The notes: a model not told the origin generated them from the sequence alone. DNA of 64,000 nt from Treponema porcinum (GCF_900167145.1 NZ_FUWG01000004.1:3490-67489); one strand, 5' to 3'. Counted from the stretch's first letter, positions 16,747 to 25,950 are shown. Numbers and translations are program-made.

Positions 16747-18096
16747 TTACCATGAAAAACCGGCGTTGATTTTATTCATTACGGCATAAAAATCCGGGAA
16801 CGAAACGGCACAGCATTCGGCATTCTTTACCGTAACGCTTTCACCGGAAGGAAGTCCAAGCCCCAGACAGGCAAGCGACATTGCTACCCGGTGATCGTCA
16901 TAACTTTCTACCGTTCCGCCGTGAAGGACAAATTCCGGATTACGGCTTCCGTCTTCAAGAACAGGGGAATGACCGTGAACGGAAATCCAGTCTCCACCGC
17001 TTTCAACATCTGCCCCGAGTCTCCTAAGTTCCGCCTGCATAACTTCAATACGGTCAGTCTCCTTTTTGCGGCAAACGCCGATGTCTTCCATTACAATAGT
17101 TCCTTCCGTAAAACAGCCGGCAACCGCAAGCGCGCAGATTGCATCAGGATAGCCTGAAAGATTTACGTGAAGTTCGCCGCCCGGAAGATGCACAGTAGAA
17201 AGCCGGCTTTTCCGCACGGTAAGACTGTTTTTTTCAGTATCGTTTGTAATATCTCCGCCAAGAGATTTCAGGACGTCGACAATGGCACTGTCCCCCTGAC
17301 TTCCGGAATTATCTATATTATCAACTGTAATTTCACTTTGAGTAATGAGCGCTGCAACAAGAGGAAATGCGACAGCTTCCCAGTCACTTGGTACAAAACG
17401 GTCGAACGCCTTGAACGTAACCGGTCCGTGTACCGCAATGTGCCTGTAGTCAGAAGAAATTTCAAGCTGAACGCCAAGCGATTCAAGCCACAGGCGCGTC
17501 ATATTCAAAAACGGAACTTCTTTCGGGTCGGTAAGTTCAATGCGCGTAGTTCCCTCAAGACGGCTTGCCGCCATCATAATGCCGCTAATATACTGCGAAA
17601 GGCGTCCGTCCGTAACCACAGTACATCCCAGCTTTACAGGACCTTTTATAATAAGTGGAGGCGCATTTTTTTCAGGGCGCGAAATGTACGCCTCTGCACC
17701 AAGCTGGCGCAGCGCATCCACAACGTGCATTACCGGGCGCGTACGGATTGACTCGTCGCCGGTGAAAACGCTCCATCCCTCAAATGTTGCTGCAACCGGC
17801 GACATAAAATACAGCAGTGAGCCGGAGTCACCGACGTTTACAACGTCAGACGGAAGATGCGCATTTTTTCCCGCGCCCTCTACAATCCAGTCCGCAGGGT
17901 CAGACGTATCTACCTTTGCCCCAAACAGCGGAACTGCGCGGCTGGAAGAAACGCAGTCTGCACCGCCAAGCGGATTTCTGATATGAGAAGTGCCTTCTGC
18001 CAGTGAAGCAAAAAGCAGTGCCCTGATAGTATGACTTTTTGAACCCGGTACCTGAATATGACCGGAAAGTTCTGCACGTTTAGAAACAACATTCAT
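16747..18096 (-). CDS. aroA: 3-phosphoshikimate 1-carboxyvinyltransferase (EPSP synthase)
   Basis: A 449-residue enzyme of the shikimate pathway, joining shikimate-3-phosphate and phosphoenolpyruvate. The N-terminal PGSKSHTIRALLFASLAEG block is the conserved substrate-binding motif with the catalytic lysine. KKETDRIEVMQAELRRLGAD and YDDHRVAMSLACLGL near the C-terminus complete the signature. It lies 12 bases downstream of mntP and may be co-transcribed with it and argC. The start at 18096 lacks a clear Shine-Dalgarno, consistent with coupling to the upstream gene. Confidence 0.95.
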   Translation of the reverse strand: MNVVSKRAELSGHIQVPGSKSHTIRALLFASLAEGTSHIRNPLGGADCVSSSRAVPLFGAKVDTSDPADWIVEGAGKNAHLPSDVVNVGDSGSLLYFMSPVAATFEGWSVFTGDESIRTRPVMHVVDALRQLGAEAYISRPEKNAPPLIIKGPVKLGCTVVTDGRLSQYISGIMMAASRLEGTTRIELTDPKEVPFLNMTRLWLESLGVQLEISSDYRHIAVHGPVTFKAFDRFVPSDWEAVAFPLVAALITQSEITVDNIDNSGSQGDSAIVDVLKSLGGDITNDTEKNSLTVRKSRLSTVHLPGGELHVNLSGYPDAICALAVAGCFTEGTIVMEDIGVCRKKETDRIEVMQAELRRLGADVESGGDWISVHGHSPVLEDGSRNPEFVLHGGTVESYDDHRVAMSLACLGLGLPSGESVTVKNAECCAVSFPDFYAVMNKINAGFSW

Positions 18097-18108
18097 AACA
18101 GGAATAAT

Positions 18109-18696
18109 TTACAGTCCTTTTATAAAGATTTCAATTCCTATAGCAATAAGAATTATACCGCCAATCACTTCCGCGTGACCGGAAAGTTTTGTTCCTGCCT
18201 TTCTGCCGATTAAAAGACCTGTAAAGCAAAGGACAAAAGTTACTGCCGCAATAATGAGCGAACAGACAAGTGCCGCGGAAAAACGATAGTCTGCAATTGT
18301 AAAACCGACGGAAAGCGCGTCTATGGAAGTAGCAACGCCCTGAATTAAAAGTACGGACAGCGTAACAGCAGAACACTTAGCTTCATCTTCTGACGGACGG
18401 AACGACTCGTAAATCATCTTTCCGCCAATATACGAAAGAAGCACAAGTGCAATCCACGGAATAAACTTTCCGAATGCCGTAAAATATTCCACCACCGTAT
18501 GAACGCATACCCAGCCGGTCATAGGCATAAGTGCCTGAAAAAACGCATACATCCCGGAAATTGCGCACATCCGGCGTTTTTTCATACACGGCTCGTTAAG
18601 TCCGTTCGCAAGCGATACGGAAAAAGCGTCCATAGAAAGACCAACTCCAAGAAGAATGCTGTTTATAAAAAAAAGAGCATTAAAAACAACTGGCAT
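18109..18696 (-). CDS. mntP: Putative manganese efflux pump MntP
   Basis: A 195-residue inner-membrane protein with six predicted segments. LLGVGLSMDAFSVSLANGL near the N-terminus and VATSIDALSVGFTIAD in the second half are the paired aspartate-containing motifs of MntP (formerly YebN), which exports Mn2+ to limit its toxicity. I chose the ATG at 18696, since an upstream ATG at 18726 would overlap argC by 26 bases and add a non-hydrophobic tail. It lies directly after argC and before aroA. No yybP-ykoY-type manganese riboswitch is visible, as there is no room upstream. Confidence 0.85.
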   Translation of the reverse strand: MPVVFNALFFINSILLGVGLSMDAFSVSLANGLNEPCMKKRRMCAISGMYAFFQALMPMTGWVCVHTVVEYFTAFGKFIPWIALVLLSYIGGKMIYESFRPSEDEAKCSAVTLSVLLIQGVATSIDALSVGFTIADYRFSAALVCSLIIAAVTFVLCFTGLLIGRKAGTKLSGHAEVIGGIILIAIGIEIFIKGL

Positions 18697-18700
18697 AAAA

Positions 18701-19648
18701 TTACACAAGTCCCGTCGCTTCGTCAATTCCGAGCATAATATTCAGGCACTGAACGGCAGCACCGCTTGCGCCTTTTCCCAAATTGTCAAAACGGCTGGTC
18801 AGCATAATCCGGTCGTCATTGCCATAAACAAAAATCTGCATCATATTCGTGCCGGCAAGCGTATTCGCCGGAATAAACGGCTCTTCAAGTACGCCTTCAC
18901 CCATAAATCCGGCAACTTTTACAAAGCGGCAGCCGTCATAGTGCGCGGCAATCATTTCCCACACATCAGATGCCGTAACTTTCTTTGCAAGAAGCCGGGC
19001 GTGAAGTCCAACCGTAACGGTCATTCCCTGAAAATAGTCGCACACATACGGATTGAAAACTGGTTCGTATTCAAGACCGGCGATTTTTTTCATTTCCGGA
19101 AGGTGCTTGTGGGTTTGCGTAAGCGCATAAAGGCGCGGAGAATCAAGTTCAGGATTCCTTCCGTCTGCTTCGTACTGTGCAATTGCTTTTTTTCCTGCAC
19201 CGGAATAGCCGGAAACTGCGTGAATGACAACAGGATAGTCCGCCGGCATAATGCCGGATTTTACAAGAGGATATCCCAGCGAAACAAAACCGCTTGCATA
19301 ACAGCCTGGAACGGCTACGCGGTTTGAGCCGGCAATTTTTTCGCGGAACGATGCGTCAAGTTCAGGAAAACCGTACGCCCATTCAGGATTAGTGCGGTGC
19401 GCGGTAGATGCGTCTATAATCCGTGTTTTTGAATTAGTACAAAGCTGCACGGATTCAACGGCAGCAGCATCAGGAAGACACAGGAACGTATAGTCCGAAG
19501 CATTGATAATCTTCGCTTTTTCCGCAGGGTCTTTGCGCTTATCCTCGTCAATCTGCATAATGTTAATGTCGCTGCGGTCTGCAAAGCGCTCAAAAATCTT
19601 AAGGCCGGTAGTGCCTTCTTTTCCGTCAATAAAAACGTTTACTGCCAT
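18701..19648 (-). CDS. argC: N-acetyl-gamma-glutamyl-phosphate reductase, type 2
   Basis: A 315-residue enzyme of arginine synthesis that reduces N-acetylglutamyl phosphate to the semialdehyde with NADPH. DGKEGTTGLKIFER is the cofactor-binding turn, and the catalytic cysteine sits in VAVPGCYASGF. The length of about 315 and the HAVSGYSGAGKKAI block match the shorter argC type 2 form. The ATG at 19648 has GGAG 7 bases upstream and is preferred over a TTG two codons earlier. No other arginine gene is in the window. It precedes mntP. Confidence 0.92.
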   Translation of the reverse strand: MAVNVFIDGKEGTTGLKIFERFADRSDINIMQIDEDKRKDPAEKAKIINASDYTFLCLPDAAAVESVQLCTNSKTRIIDASTAHRTNPEWAYGFPELDASFREKIAGSNRVAVPGCYASGFVSLGYPLVKSGIMPADYPVVIHAVSGYSGAGKKAIAQYEADGRNPELDSPRLYALTQTHKHLPEMKKIAGLEYEPVFNPYVCDYFQGMTVTVGLHARLLAKKVTASDVWEMIAAHYDGCRFVKVAGFMGEGVLEEPFIPANTLAGTNMMQIFVYGNDDRIMLTSRFDNLGKGASGAAVQCLNIMLGIDEATGLV

Positions 19649-19759
19649 ACGCAATCTCCGTCAGTTTTCAATATCTCTCCGCGTCCTGAAGCTTATTCAC
19701 GTACTATACTGTTTTTTTCCCGTTAGCTGAATAGAACGCAAAAAGAGATTCTGCATCTT

Positions 19760-20341
19760 TTAGAGCAAAGAAATGCGTTTTGCAAGAGTGCGCGCTTTTT
19801 TTTCAACGCGCGGCGGCAGTTCCTTCATTCCTTTTGTACCCGGAAGAACGATTTTTCCGCAGATTTTAAAGCCTGAATAAGAAAGAATCTCTTTCATCGC
19901 CTGAACTGCTTTTGTCGACTGACCGGCAAGCACATTGAACGGAAAAGGCGTCGTGCAGGAAGTAACGACAAGCGCACATTTTCCTTTATGGAGCGGAAGC
20001 GGCATTCCAAGTTTTGTTTCGCCCATCATTACGCCTACAAGACGATCAAAAAGGCGCTTTAAGTCGCCGGAAATGTTACCCCAATACACAGGCGAGCCTG
20101 CAACAAGAACGTCGCATTTTTGCAAAAGCAGTGCGATACGGTGCGCATCGTCAGGCGGAAGGACGCACAGCGATTTACTGCGGCATGCCATACAGCCAAT
20201 GCAGGAAGAAAACGAAAGCGAATGAACGTCGACAAACGTAACCTCATTTCCGTTTTCAAGAGCCGTTTTTTCGATACAGTGCAAAATCCGCGAGATTTTT
20301 CCGTTTGCACGCGGAGAACCGTTTAAAATCAGAACATTCAT
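19760..20341 (-). CDS. Flavodoxin-family FMN-binding protein (NADPH-dependent FMN reductase-like)
   Basis: A 193-residue flavoprotein with the phosphate-binding loop LNGSPRANGKISRI at the N-terminus and the flavin-contacting AGSPVYWGNISGDLKRLFDR motif near residue 85. The CIGCMACRSKSLC cluster (four cysteines near residues 48-60) is typical of the iron-sulfur flavoprotein/multimeric flavodoxin subgroup and may hold a metal or disulfide. The redox partner is unknown. It starts 5 bases downstream of a secreted DUF2271-like gene, with AAGGGG as its ribosome binding site, so the two are probably co-transcribed. Confidence 0.82.
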   Translation of the reverse strand: MNVLILNGSPRANGKISRILHCIEKTALENGNEVTFVDVHSLSFSSCIGCMACRSKSLCVLPPDDAHRIALLLQKCDVLVAGSPVYWGNISGDLKRLFDRLVGVMMGETKLGMPLPLHKGKCALVVTSCTTPFPFNVLAGQSTKAVQAMKEILSYSGFKICGKIVLPGTKGMKELPPRVEKKARTLAKRISLL

Positions 20342-20346
20342 TAAAA

Positions 20347-20988
20347 TTATTCCCCTTCCGCAGAGGGAACAACCGCAATGCAGGAAATGATATTTTTTGC
20401 CGTCGTAAGATTTTCCGTTTCAGGGTGAATAATGCCGTCGCTTCCGTCAACAGAGCCTGTTCCCAAAAGTTCAAGGCGTATTTCCTGAGTAAAACCGGCA
20501 GGAATGAGCGCACCGTACACAACAGACGGCTGACCGTTTACACCGGAATTTTTCTTTGTATAAAAGCCGTTATAGTCAAAACTGTTGTTCAGTTCAACCT
20601 TTATTACGTATGATTTTTCGCCGTCAATTTCTGCACCAAAGATTACGCCACCTTTCGGAGTTGCAGAACTTACCGCATCAAGAGCAGTTCTTTCGCCGCC
20701 GCCCTTCGCCGGATTTTCACCAGATGCGCAGTACCATACCGGCAGTGATTCCGGACGTCCGTCTTTCGGACTGAAAATCCAGCTGCGCTTTTCCGCGCGT
20801 GAAGTAACGTACAGCGTGCGGATATAATTTCCGTCCGCGTCCTCAAGCCATACAGCCACCTGCGGCTCGCGCTTTTCTTTCCAGTTAGTTCCTGCACCAA
20901 TAGAAACGATAATGCCTTTTGCAAATGCACCACAGCACACAAAAATAGCCGCAGCCACGGAGAACAGTTTTTTAAGATAACGTATCAT
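20347..20988 (-). CDS. Exported DUF2271-like protein
   Basis: A 213-residue protein with a signal peptide (residues 1-23, ending GAFA). The sequence PQVAVWLEDADGNYIRTLYVTSR resembles the DUF2271 periplasmic family, whose members often occur with flavin-transfer and PepSY-type redox proteins. The middle has a conserved-looking WYCASGENPAKGG stretch, and the C-terminal half looks like beta-sandwich. GAGG lies 7 bases before the ATG. Here its partner gene encodes a flavodoxin-like protein, which suggests a redox role, but none is demonstrated. Confidence 0.6.
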   Translation of the reverse strand: MIRYLKKLFSVAAAIFVCCGAFAKGIIVSIGAGTNWKEKREPQVAVWLEDADGNYIRTLYVTSRAEKRSWIFSPKDGRPESLPVWYCASGENPAKGGGERTALDAVSSATPKGGVIFGAEIDGEKSYVIKVELNNSFDYNGFYTKKNSGVNGQPSVVYGALIPAGFTQEIRLELLGTGSVDGSDGIIHPETENLTTAKNIISCIAVVPSAEGE

Positions 20989-21132
20989 TTATAATCCTCT
21001 AAAATATTTTTCTTATAAAATTATAACACTTATGGAGCGGAATTTTGCCGGAAATAATGCAGAAACAGCAAATTTTTCGTGCAGAACGCTTTACTTTTCG
21101 TTTTTACCGCCTGCTGATATACTGTATTCGTT

Positions 21133-22497
21133 ATGAGATTTCATCACAGAATAAAATCGGTTCAAGTACGGCTTTTCCTTTATTTTTTTACGCTAGCTAT
21201 CATCGGCACGGCGCTGCTTTCACTTCCGCTCTGCTATAAAAACGGAATGACTGTTCCGCTAATCGACTCGCTATTTACGACAGTTTCTGCAATCTGCGTT
21301 ACGGGGCTTTCGACAGTTGATATGCGTCTTTACACTGGAGCAGGACTTGCCGTCATTCTGCTTTTGATTGAAGCAGGAGGACTCGGGCTTGTTTCGTTTT
21401 TTACTGTGTTCCTCGTGTTCTCTGCAAAAAAAATCTCGCTATTAAACAGGAACATTATCCGCGACTATTTTACGGAAGATTCCGCCGTCGAATCACGACA
21501 GATTATAAAAGTCATTCTGATTACGACCCTTGCGTTTCAGGCGACAGGAGCGCTCGTTCTTGCACCGCTTTTAAAAACCGCAGGAGAAAGTCACTGGATT
21601 TTCTACGCAATTTTTCTTTCCATTTCCGCATTTTGCAATGCAGGATTTTCGCCGTACGCAGACAGCCTTGCGCAGTTTTCAGGAAACGGTGCAATCTGCC
21701 TTTGGCTTTCCGTTTTAATCATCGCAGGCGGACTTGGCTTTATGGTGATTGCAAACGTCATCGGCGTGGCAAAAAGCAGGTTCTCCAAAAAATCAAGGTG
21801 CATTTTAAGCCTTCACTCAAAAATCGTTCTTCTTATGACTTTTGTACTCATCGCGGCAGGAACGCTCGTCTTCTTTTTTGCAGAAAAAGACGGCGCATTT
21901 AGCGGAATGAGTTTTTTCAAGGCGCTCAACTGCGCTTTCTTTCAGTCAGTAACGCTCCGCACCGCAGGGTTTGAAACTGTTTCGCAGGCAGATTTTTCAC
22001 CGCTTTCAACATTTTCTTCTATTATATTAATGCTGACAGGCGGAAGTCCCGGTTCAATGGCAGGAGGACTAAAAACAACAACGCTCTTCCTTCTAGTCTG
22101 CGTTGCCTACAAGCGCGCCTCAGACAAAAACGCTCCGTCCGTTTTCCGCCGCGACATCGCCGAAGAATCAACGGAAAAAGCGCTCGCCGTATTCGTAAAA
22201 GGCGTCTGCCTTCTCTGCGTGATGTACGCACTTTTGCTCATCTCAGAATCCGCTTCGCTCAAAGCCGGAACATTCAGCGCAGGAGAACTTTTCTTTGAAG
22301 CAGCCTCCGCATTTGGCACGGTCGGTCTTTCAAAAGGAATCACGGCAGCACTCTCGTCCGCAGGAAAAATCCTCGTTATGCTTTTGATGTTCGCAGGAAG
22401 GACTGGAATTACATTCATCGCACTCGGAAGCCTCTACAAAGAAAAACCGCTCGACTCGCTCGCTGATTTCCCAAAAGAAAGCATGTTGATTGGGTAA
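21133..22497 (+). CDS. ktrB: Potassium uptake channel subunit (TrkH/KtrB family)
   Basis: A 454-residue inner-membrane protein with the four-fold M1-P-M2 plan of TrkH/KtrB. The four selectivity-filter repeats are visible: CVTGLS, CNAGFS, TAGFE and TVGLS. The GSPGSMAGGLKTTT loop belongs to the gating region. The length matches KtrB rather than the longer TrkH. It forms a K+ (or Na+-dependent K+) uptake system with the RCK protein encoded 83 bases downstream. A TATACT hexamer ends 9 bases before the ATG, and no Shine-Dalgarno is seen. Confidence 0.9.
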   Translation: MRFHHRIKSVQVRLFLYFFTLAIIGTALLSLPLCYKNGMTVPLIDSLFTTVSAICVTGLSTVDMRLYTGAGLAVILLLIEAGGLGLVSFFTVFLVFSAKKISLLNRNIIRDYFTEDSAVESRQIIKVILITTLAFQATGALVLAPLLKTAGESHWIFYAIFLSISAFCNAGFSPYADSLAQFSGNGAICLWLSVLIIAGGLGFMVIANVIGVAKSRFSKKSRCILSLHSKIVLLMTFVLIAAGTLVFFFAEKDGAFSGMSFFKALNCAFFQSVTLRTAGFETVSQADFSPLSTFSSIILMLTGGSPGSMAGGLKTTTLFLLVCVAYKRASDKNAPSVFRRDIAEESTEKALAVFVKGVCLLCVMYALLLISESASLKAGTFSAGELFFEAASAFGTVGLSKGITAALSSAGKILVMLLMFAGRTGITFIALGSLYKEKPLDSLADFPKESMLIG

Positions 22498-22499
22498 CA

Positions 22500-22508
22500 C
22501 CCCCCCCC
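22500..22508. repeat. Homopolymer tract of nine C between ktrB and ktrA
   Basis: Nine C residues begin 3 bases after the ktrB stop codon. The tract is inside the presumed ktrBA transcript but not in either coding region, so slippage would alter spacing or mRNA structure, not the proteins. Confidence 0.95.
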
Positions 22509-22580
22509 TTCAACCTTTTCTTTTTCCCCTATGAATGATATTATCAATTTATCAATACGAGGGAACGCGAGGGATACAAA

Positions 22581-23297
22581 ATGGTAACTATTGCAGTCAT
22601 TGGGCTTGGGACGTTCGGGAGCAGTGTAACTGAGGCACTGCTTGATACGGATACGGAGCTTGTCATTCTGGATAAAGATAGGGATATTGTTGAAAAATAT
22701 AAAAATTCGGTGACGAACGCATACATCACGGACGCAATAAGCGAGGCAACTTTGGAAAAAGTCATTCCGCCTGACGTGAATGCCGCCGTCGTTGATTTGG
22801 GAAGTCAGCTTGAAACGTCGATTCTTGTAACAAATCATCTTAAAAAACTGGGCGTTCCGCAGATTATCGTAAAAGCAAGGTCTGACGAGCACGGCGAAAT
22901 TTTAAAACTTGTCGGCGCAACAAAAATCATCTACCCAGATTATGACGCTGCCGTCCACATTGCACCGATGCTTCTTTCTTCCGCGCTGTTCAACTATATG
23001 CAGCTTTCGGAAAATTTTGCGATTGCAGAAGTGAAAGTGCGCAAAGAAATCGAAGGAAAAACGCTTGCAGAAAGTTCGCTCCGACAGAAATACAGCTTGA
23101 ACGTAATCGGCATACGTCAGGAAGGAAGTGATGAAATCAAGGCTGCAGCAGATCCTCTTCTTGTGCTGGATAATCAGATGATTTTGCTTGTTGCAGGAAT
23201 GCCGCAGTCGATTCTTAACTACACAGACCGCCACGCCGCAGGCGAAAAGCAGAAAAAAGACGGAAACGTTTTTCGAAAATTTCTGCACAGGAATTAA
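22581..23297 (+). CDS. ktrA: Potassium uptake regulatory subunit, RCK/TrkA-N protein
   Basis: A 238-residue cytoplasmic protein with a Rossmann nucleotide-binding domain (VIGLGTFGSSVTEALL, then VILDKDRDIVEKY) followed by a TrkA-C (RCK_C) domain from about residue 135. A single RCK unit of this size is KtrA-like; TrkA has two. It would form a ring that gates the KtrB channel in response to ATP/ADP or NAD(H). GAGGG lies about 8 bases before the ATG. A nine-C tract separates it from ktrB. Confidence 0.9.
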   Translation: MVTIAVIGLGTFGSSVTEALLDTDTELVILDKDRDIVEKYKNSVTNAYITDAISEATLEKVIPPDVNAAVVDLGSQLETSILVTNHLKKLGVPQIIVKARSDEHGEILKLVGATKIIYPDYDAAVHIAPMLLSSALFNYMQLSENFAIAEVKVRKEIEGKTLAESSLRQKYSLNVIGIRQEGSDEIKAAADPLLVLDNQMILLVAGMPQSILNYTDRHAAGEKQKKDGNVFRKFLHRN

Positions 23298-23300
23298 AAT

Positions 23301-24008
23301 ATGAGTACACAGAAAATACAGAATACAAAAATTGCAGGAATTCCGGCTGTAATTGCCGGAGCAGATACGGACGAGGGATTTTTATTCATTCACGGAAAAA
23401 TGGGATGCAAGGAAGAAGCCCTTGATTTTGCAGAGCGCGCCGTTCCCAAAGGATTTCAGGTAGCAGGAATTGACTTACCGGAACATGGAAGCCGCAAAAA
23501 CGAGGTGGAAAAACTTGTTCCCTGGACGGCAGTTCCGGAAATCCGTGCGATATACAAAGATCTTTCTGCGCGCTGGAAAAAAGTTCACGTGCGGGCAAAC
23601 AGCATAGGCGCGCTTTTTTCTATGTATGCGCTTCAGAATGAACAGCTGGGAAAAACACTTTTCGTTTCTCCGCTTGTGGATATGGAACAGCTCATTCTTG
23701 GAATGATGGCGCAGTCCGGCGTTACGGAAACAATGCTTGAGCAAAAAGGAGAAATTGAAACTGACTTCGAAGAAACTCTTTCGTGGAAATACCTTTCGTG
23801 GGTACGTTCAAATCCGCTTGTCTGGAACAGACCGTCCGAAATACTGTACGGCACAAACGACAACCTGACCGGCAAAAACACAATAGAACAATTCTGCGTT
23901 AAAAACGCCTGCCGCCTTACCACAGTAGAAAACGGCGAACACTGGTTTCATACGGAAGAGCAGCTGCAAGCCCTTCACGACTGGGAAGAACGCGAACTTA
24001 AAAGGTAA
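23301..24008 (+). CDS. Alpha/beta hydrolase
   Basis: A 235-residue cytoplasmic hydrolase of the alpha/beta fold. FLFIHGKMGCKEEA has the oxyanion-loop HG motif. The nucleophile elbow reads RANSIGALFS, with alanine at the usual first glycine, so Ser near residue 99 is the likely nucleophile. The catalytic histidine is probably in ENGEHWFHTEEQ at the end, and an acid lies near ILYGTNDNLTG. The substrate is unknown. It starts 3 bases after ktrA with AGGA as a weak site, so it is in the potassium operon by position only. Confidence 0.75.
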   Translation: MSTQKIQNTKIAGIPAVIAGADTDEGFLFIHGKMGCKEEALDFAERAVPKGFQVAGIDLPEHGSRKNEVEKLVPWTAVPEIRAIYKDLSARWKKVHVRANSIGALFSMYALQNEQLGKTLFVSPLVDMEQLILGMMAQSGVTETMLEQKGEIETDFEETLSWKYLSWVRSNPLVWNRPSEILYGTNDNLTGKNTIEQFCVKNACRLTTVENGEHWFHTEEQLQALHDWEERELKR

Positions 24009-24050
24009 AGCGGCAGGGCATAAAAGATTTAAAAACAGATGACAGACAGT

Positions 24051-24650
24051 TTAGTCCAGGACATATTCCTTCCGAACCCTGTCATCGTCGGTGATTTTCC
24101 GAAGAATGCGGCAGGGATTTCCTACGGCTACGGAGAACGGCGGAATTTCTTTTGTAACGACACTGCCTGCTCCGATAACGCACCCCTCGCCGATTGTAAC
24201 ACCCGGAAGAATTACGACATTCGCACCTATCCAGACATTCTTTTCTATGCGGATTGGCTTTGACGTATTGTAAACGCACCTGTCATCAGGATGAATTGTG
24301 TGCCCGGCACAGGCTATGCACACGTTCGGCGCAATAAATACATTTTCACCAAGATAAACCGGCGAAGTATCAAGAATGGAACAGTTGTAGTTTACAAAAG
24401 AAAAGCCGTCAAAATGAATGTTAAAACCGTAGTCGCAATGGAACGGCGGCTTTATGATAGCCGTAAGATTATCATCCCGGAACAGTTTTTTTAAAATTTG
24501 CGTACGCCGTTCCCCATCCTCAGGGGAAGACTGGTTAAAATCATACAAAAGCCATTCCGTTTCTTTCTGCATATCTCTTGTAAACTCTTCAAACCTGACA
24601 ATATAACCCCTGTCTTCCTGCATTATCCGCAGAAATTCATCTTTTGTCAT
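24051..24650 (-). CDS. Sugar O-acetyltransferase (maltose/galactoside acetyltransferase type)
   Basis: A 199-residue left-handed beta-helix enzyme. The N-terminal Mac domain (residues about 5-55) and the hexapeptide repeats are clear, ending in KNVWIGANVVILPGVTIGEGCVIGAGSVVTKEI and VGNPCRILRKI, the LacA/Maa/NodL signature. His in CAGHTIHPDDR is the catalytic residue in this family. It moves an acetyl group from acetyl-CoA to a sugar; the acceptor cannot be told. GGAG precedes the ATG. It is a single gene, convergent with the hydrolase. Confidence 0.88.
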   Translation of the reverse strand: MTKDEFLRIMQEDRGYIVRFEEFTRDMQKETEWLLYDFNQSSPEDGERRTQILKKLFRDDNLTAIIKPPFHCDYGFNIHFDGFSFVNYNCSILDTSPVYLGENVFIAPNVCIACAGHTIHPDDRCVYNTSKPIRIEKNVWIGANVVILPGVTIGEGCVIGAGSVVTKEIPPFSVAVGNPCRILRKITDDDRVRKEYVLD

Positions 24651-24692
24651 TTTTCACTCCGCACAAAAAGAAATATATGCATCAAGAAAACA

Positions 24693-25868
24693 TCAATGAT
24701 GGAACAGGCGGATTCCTGTAAACGCCATCACCATATTATAACTGTCCGCAGCAGCGATAACGTTATCGTCACGAACAGAACCGCCAGGCTGTGCTACAAC
24801 CGTTACGCCGGACTTTCTTGCACGCTCGATGTTGTCACCGAACGGAAAGAACGCATCAGAGCCGATTGCAACGTCAGTATTTTTAGAAAGCCATTCTTTC
24901 TTTTCTTCGCGCGTAAATACTTCAGGACGAGTCTTAAAAATATTCTGCCATTTTCCGTCTGCAAGTACGTCCTCATATTCCTCACCGATGTACACATCGA
25001 TGGCATTATCCCTGTCCGCACGCTTAATTCCGTCAACAAACTGAAGTCCCAGAACCTTAGGACTCTGGCGAAGCCACCAGTTGTCAGCTTTCTGACCGGC
25101 AAGGCGCGTACAATGAACGCGGCTCTGCTGCCCGGCTCCGATACCGATTGCCTGTCCATCCTTTACGTAGCAGACGCTGTTTGACTGCGTATATTTAAGC
25201 ACGATAAGAGAAATCACAAGATTCATTTTATCCTCATCGCTCATCGTCTTGTTTTTTGTAACGATATTTGAAAGGCAGGACGAATCAATCTTCAAGAAAT
25301 TGTGTCCTTGTTCGAACGTAACTCCGAAAACCTGCTTTTTCTCAAGTTCTGCCGGAACATAGTCCGCATCAATCTGAATGACGCAGTAATTTCCGTTCTT
25401 TTTTGCCTTAAGGATTTCAAGAGCCTTTTCACTGTAAGACGGCGCAATAATTCCGTCAGAAACTTCTTTTTTAATAAGGAGCGCCGTCGCTTCATCACAT
25501 TCTCCGCTAAGCGCAATAAAATCGCCGAAAGAAGACATACGGTCTGCACCGCGGGCACGCGCATACGCACACGCCATCGGAGAAAGCTCTACGCCGTCCG
25601 TAAAATAAATCTGTTTGAGGGTATCAGAAAGCGGCTTACCGACTGCAGCGCCGGCTGGCGAAACGTGCTTGAAAGATGTTGCGGCAGGAAGTCCCGTCGC
25701 TTCTGTAAGTTCCTTTACAAGCTGGTAGCCGTTAAAAGCATCAAGAAGATTGATAAAGCCCGGTTTTCCGTTCAGAACGGTAACAGGCAGATCCGCACCA
25801 TTTTCCATAAAGACCCTAGCAGGTTTCTGATTAGGGTTGCATCCGTATTTTAATTGAAGTTCTGTCAT
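24693..25868 (-). CDS. purH: AICAR transformylase, stand-alone (phosphoribosylaminoimidazolecarboxamide formyltransferase)
   Basis: A 391-residue enzyme that formylates AICAR with 10-formyl-THF in purine synthesis. It has only the transformylase half of the usual bifunctional PurH: KYGCNPNQKPAR, then TSFKHVSPAGAAV (catalytic Lys/His), IGIGAGQQSRVHCTRLAG and GSDAFFPFGDNIERA. The N-terminal IMP cyclohydrolase domain is missing and not encoded next to it, so another gene must supply it. The ATG at 25868 is chosen because a good promoter ends 6 bases before it; there is no Shine-Dalgarno. Monocistronic, probably leaderless. Confidence 0.92.
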   Translation of the reverse strand: MTELQLKYGCNPNQKPARVFMENGADLPVTVLNGKPGFINLLDAFNGYQLVKELTEATGLPAATSFKHVSPAGAAVGKPLSDTLKQIYFTDGVELSPMACAYARARGADRMSSFGDFIALSGECDEATALLIKKEVSDGIIAPSYSEKALEILKAKKNGNYCVIQIDADYVPAELEKKQVFGVTFEQGHNFLKIDSSCLSNIVTKNKTMSDEDKMNLVISLIVLKYTQSNSVCYVKDGQAIGIGAGQQSRVHCTRLAGQKADNWWLRQSPKVLGLQFVDGIKRADRDNAIDVYIGEEYEDVLADGKWQNIFKTRPEVFTREEKKEWLSKNTDVAIGSDAFFPFGDNIERARKSGVTVVAQPGGSVRDDNVIAAADSYNMVMAFTGIRLFHH

Positions 25869-25874
25869 ACAAGT

Positions 25875-25903
25875 ATAATAGAACAAAAACCGCGTGTTTT
25901 CAA
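25875..25903 (-). promoter_or_regulatory. purH promoter, leaderless type
   Basis: TTGAAA (25898-25903) and TATTAT (25875-25880) on the minus strand are 17 bp apart. The -10 ends 6 bases before the purH ATG. Confidence 0.65.
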
Positions 25904-25950
25904 TAAGTACGGACCGTGAATGTCATCCGTCCTGAGTTTGCAAAACTGCC

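Noticed and set aside
18656-19327. Open frame of 223 codons on the plus strand
   Set aside because: It lies opposite argC, is rich in Arg, His and Lys and resembles no protein family. It is an antisense shadow.
24498-25184. Open frame of 228 codons on the plus strand
   Set aside because: It spans the intergenic gap and runs antisense to purH; composition is unlike the true genes.
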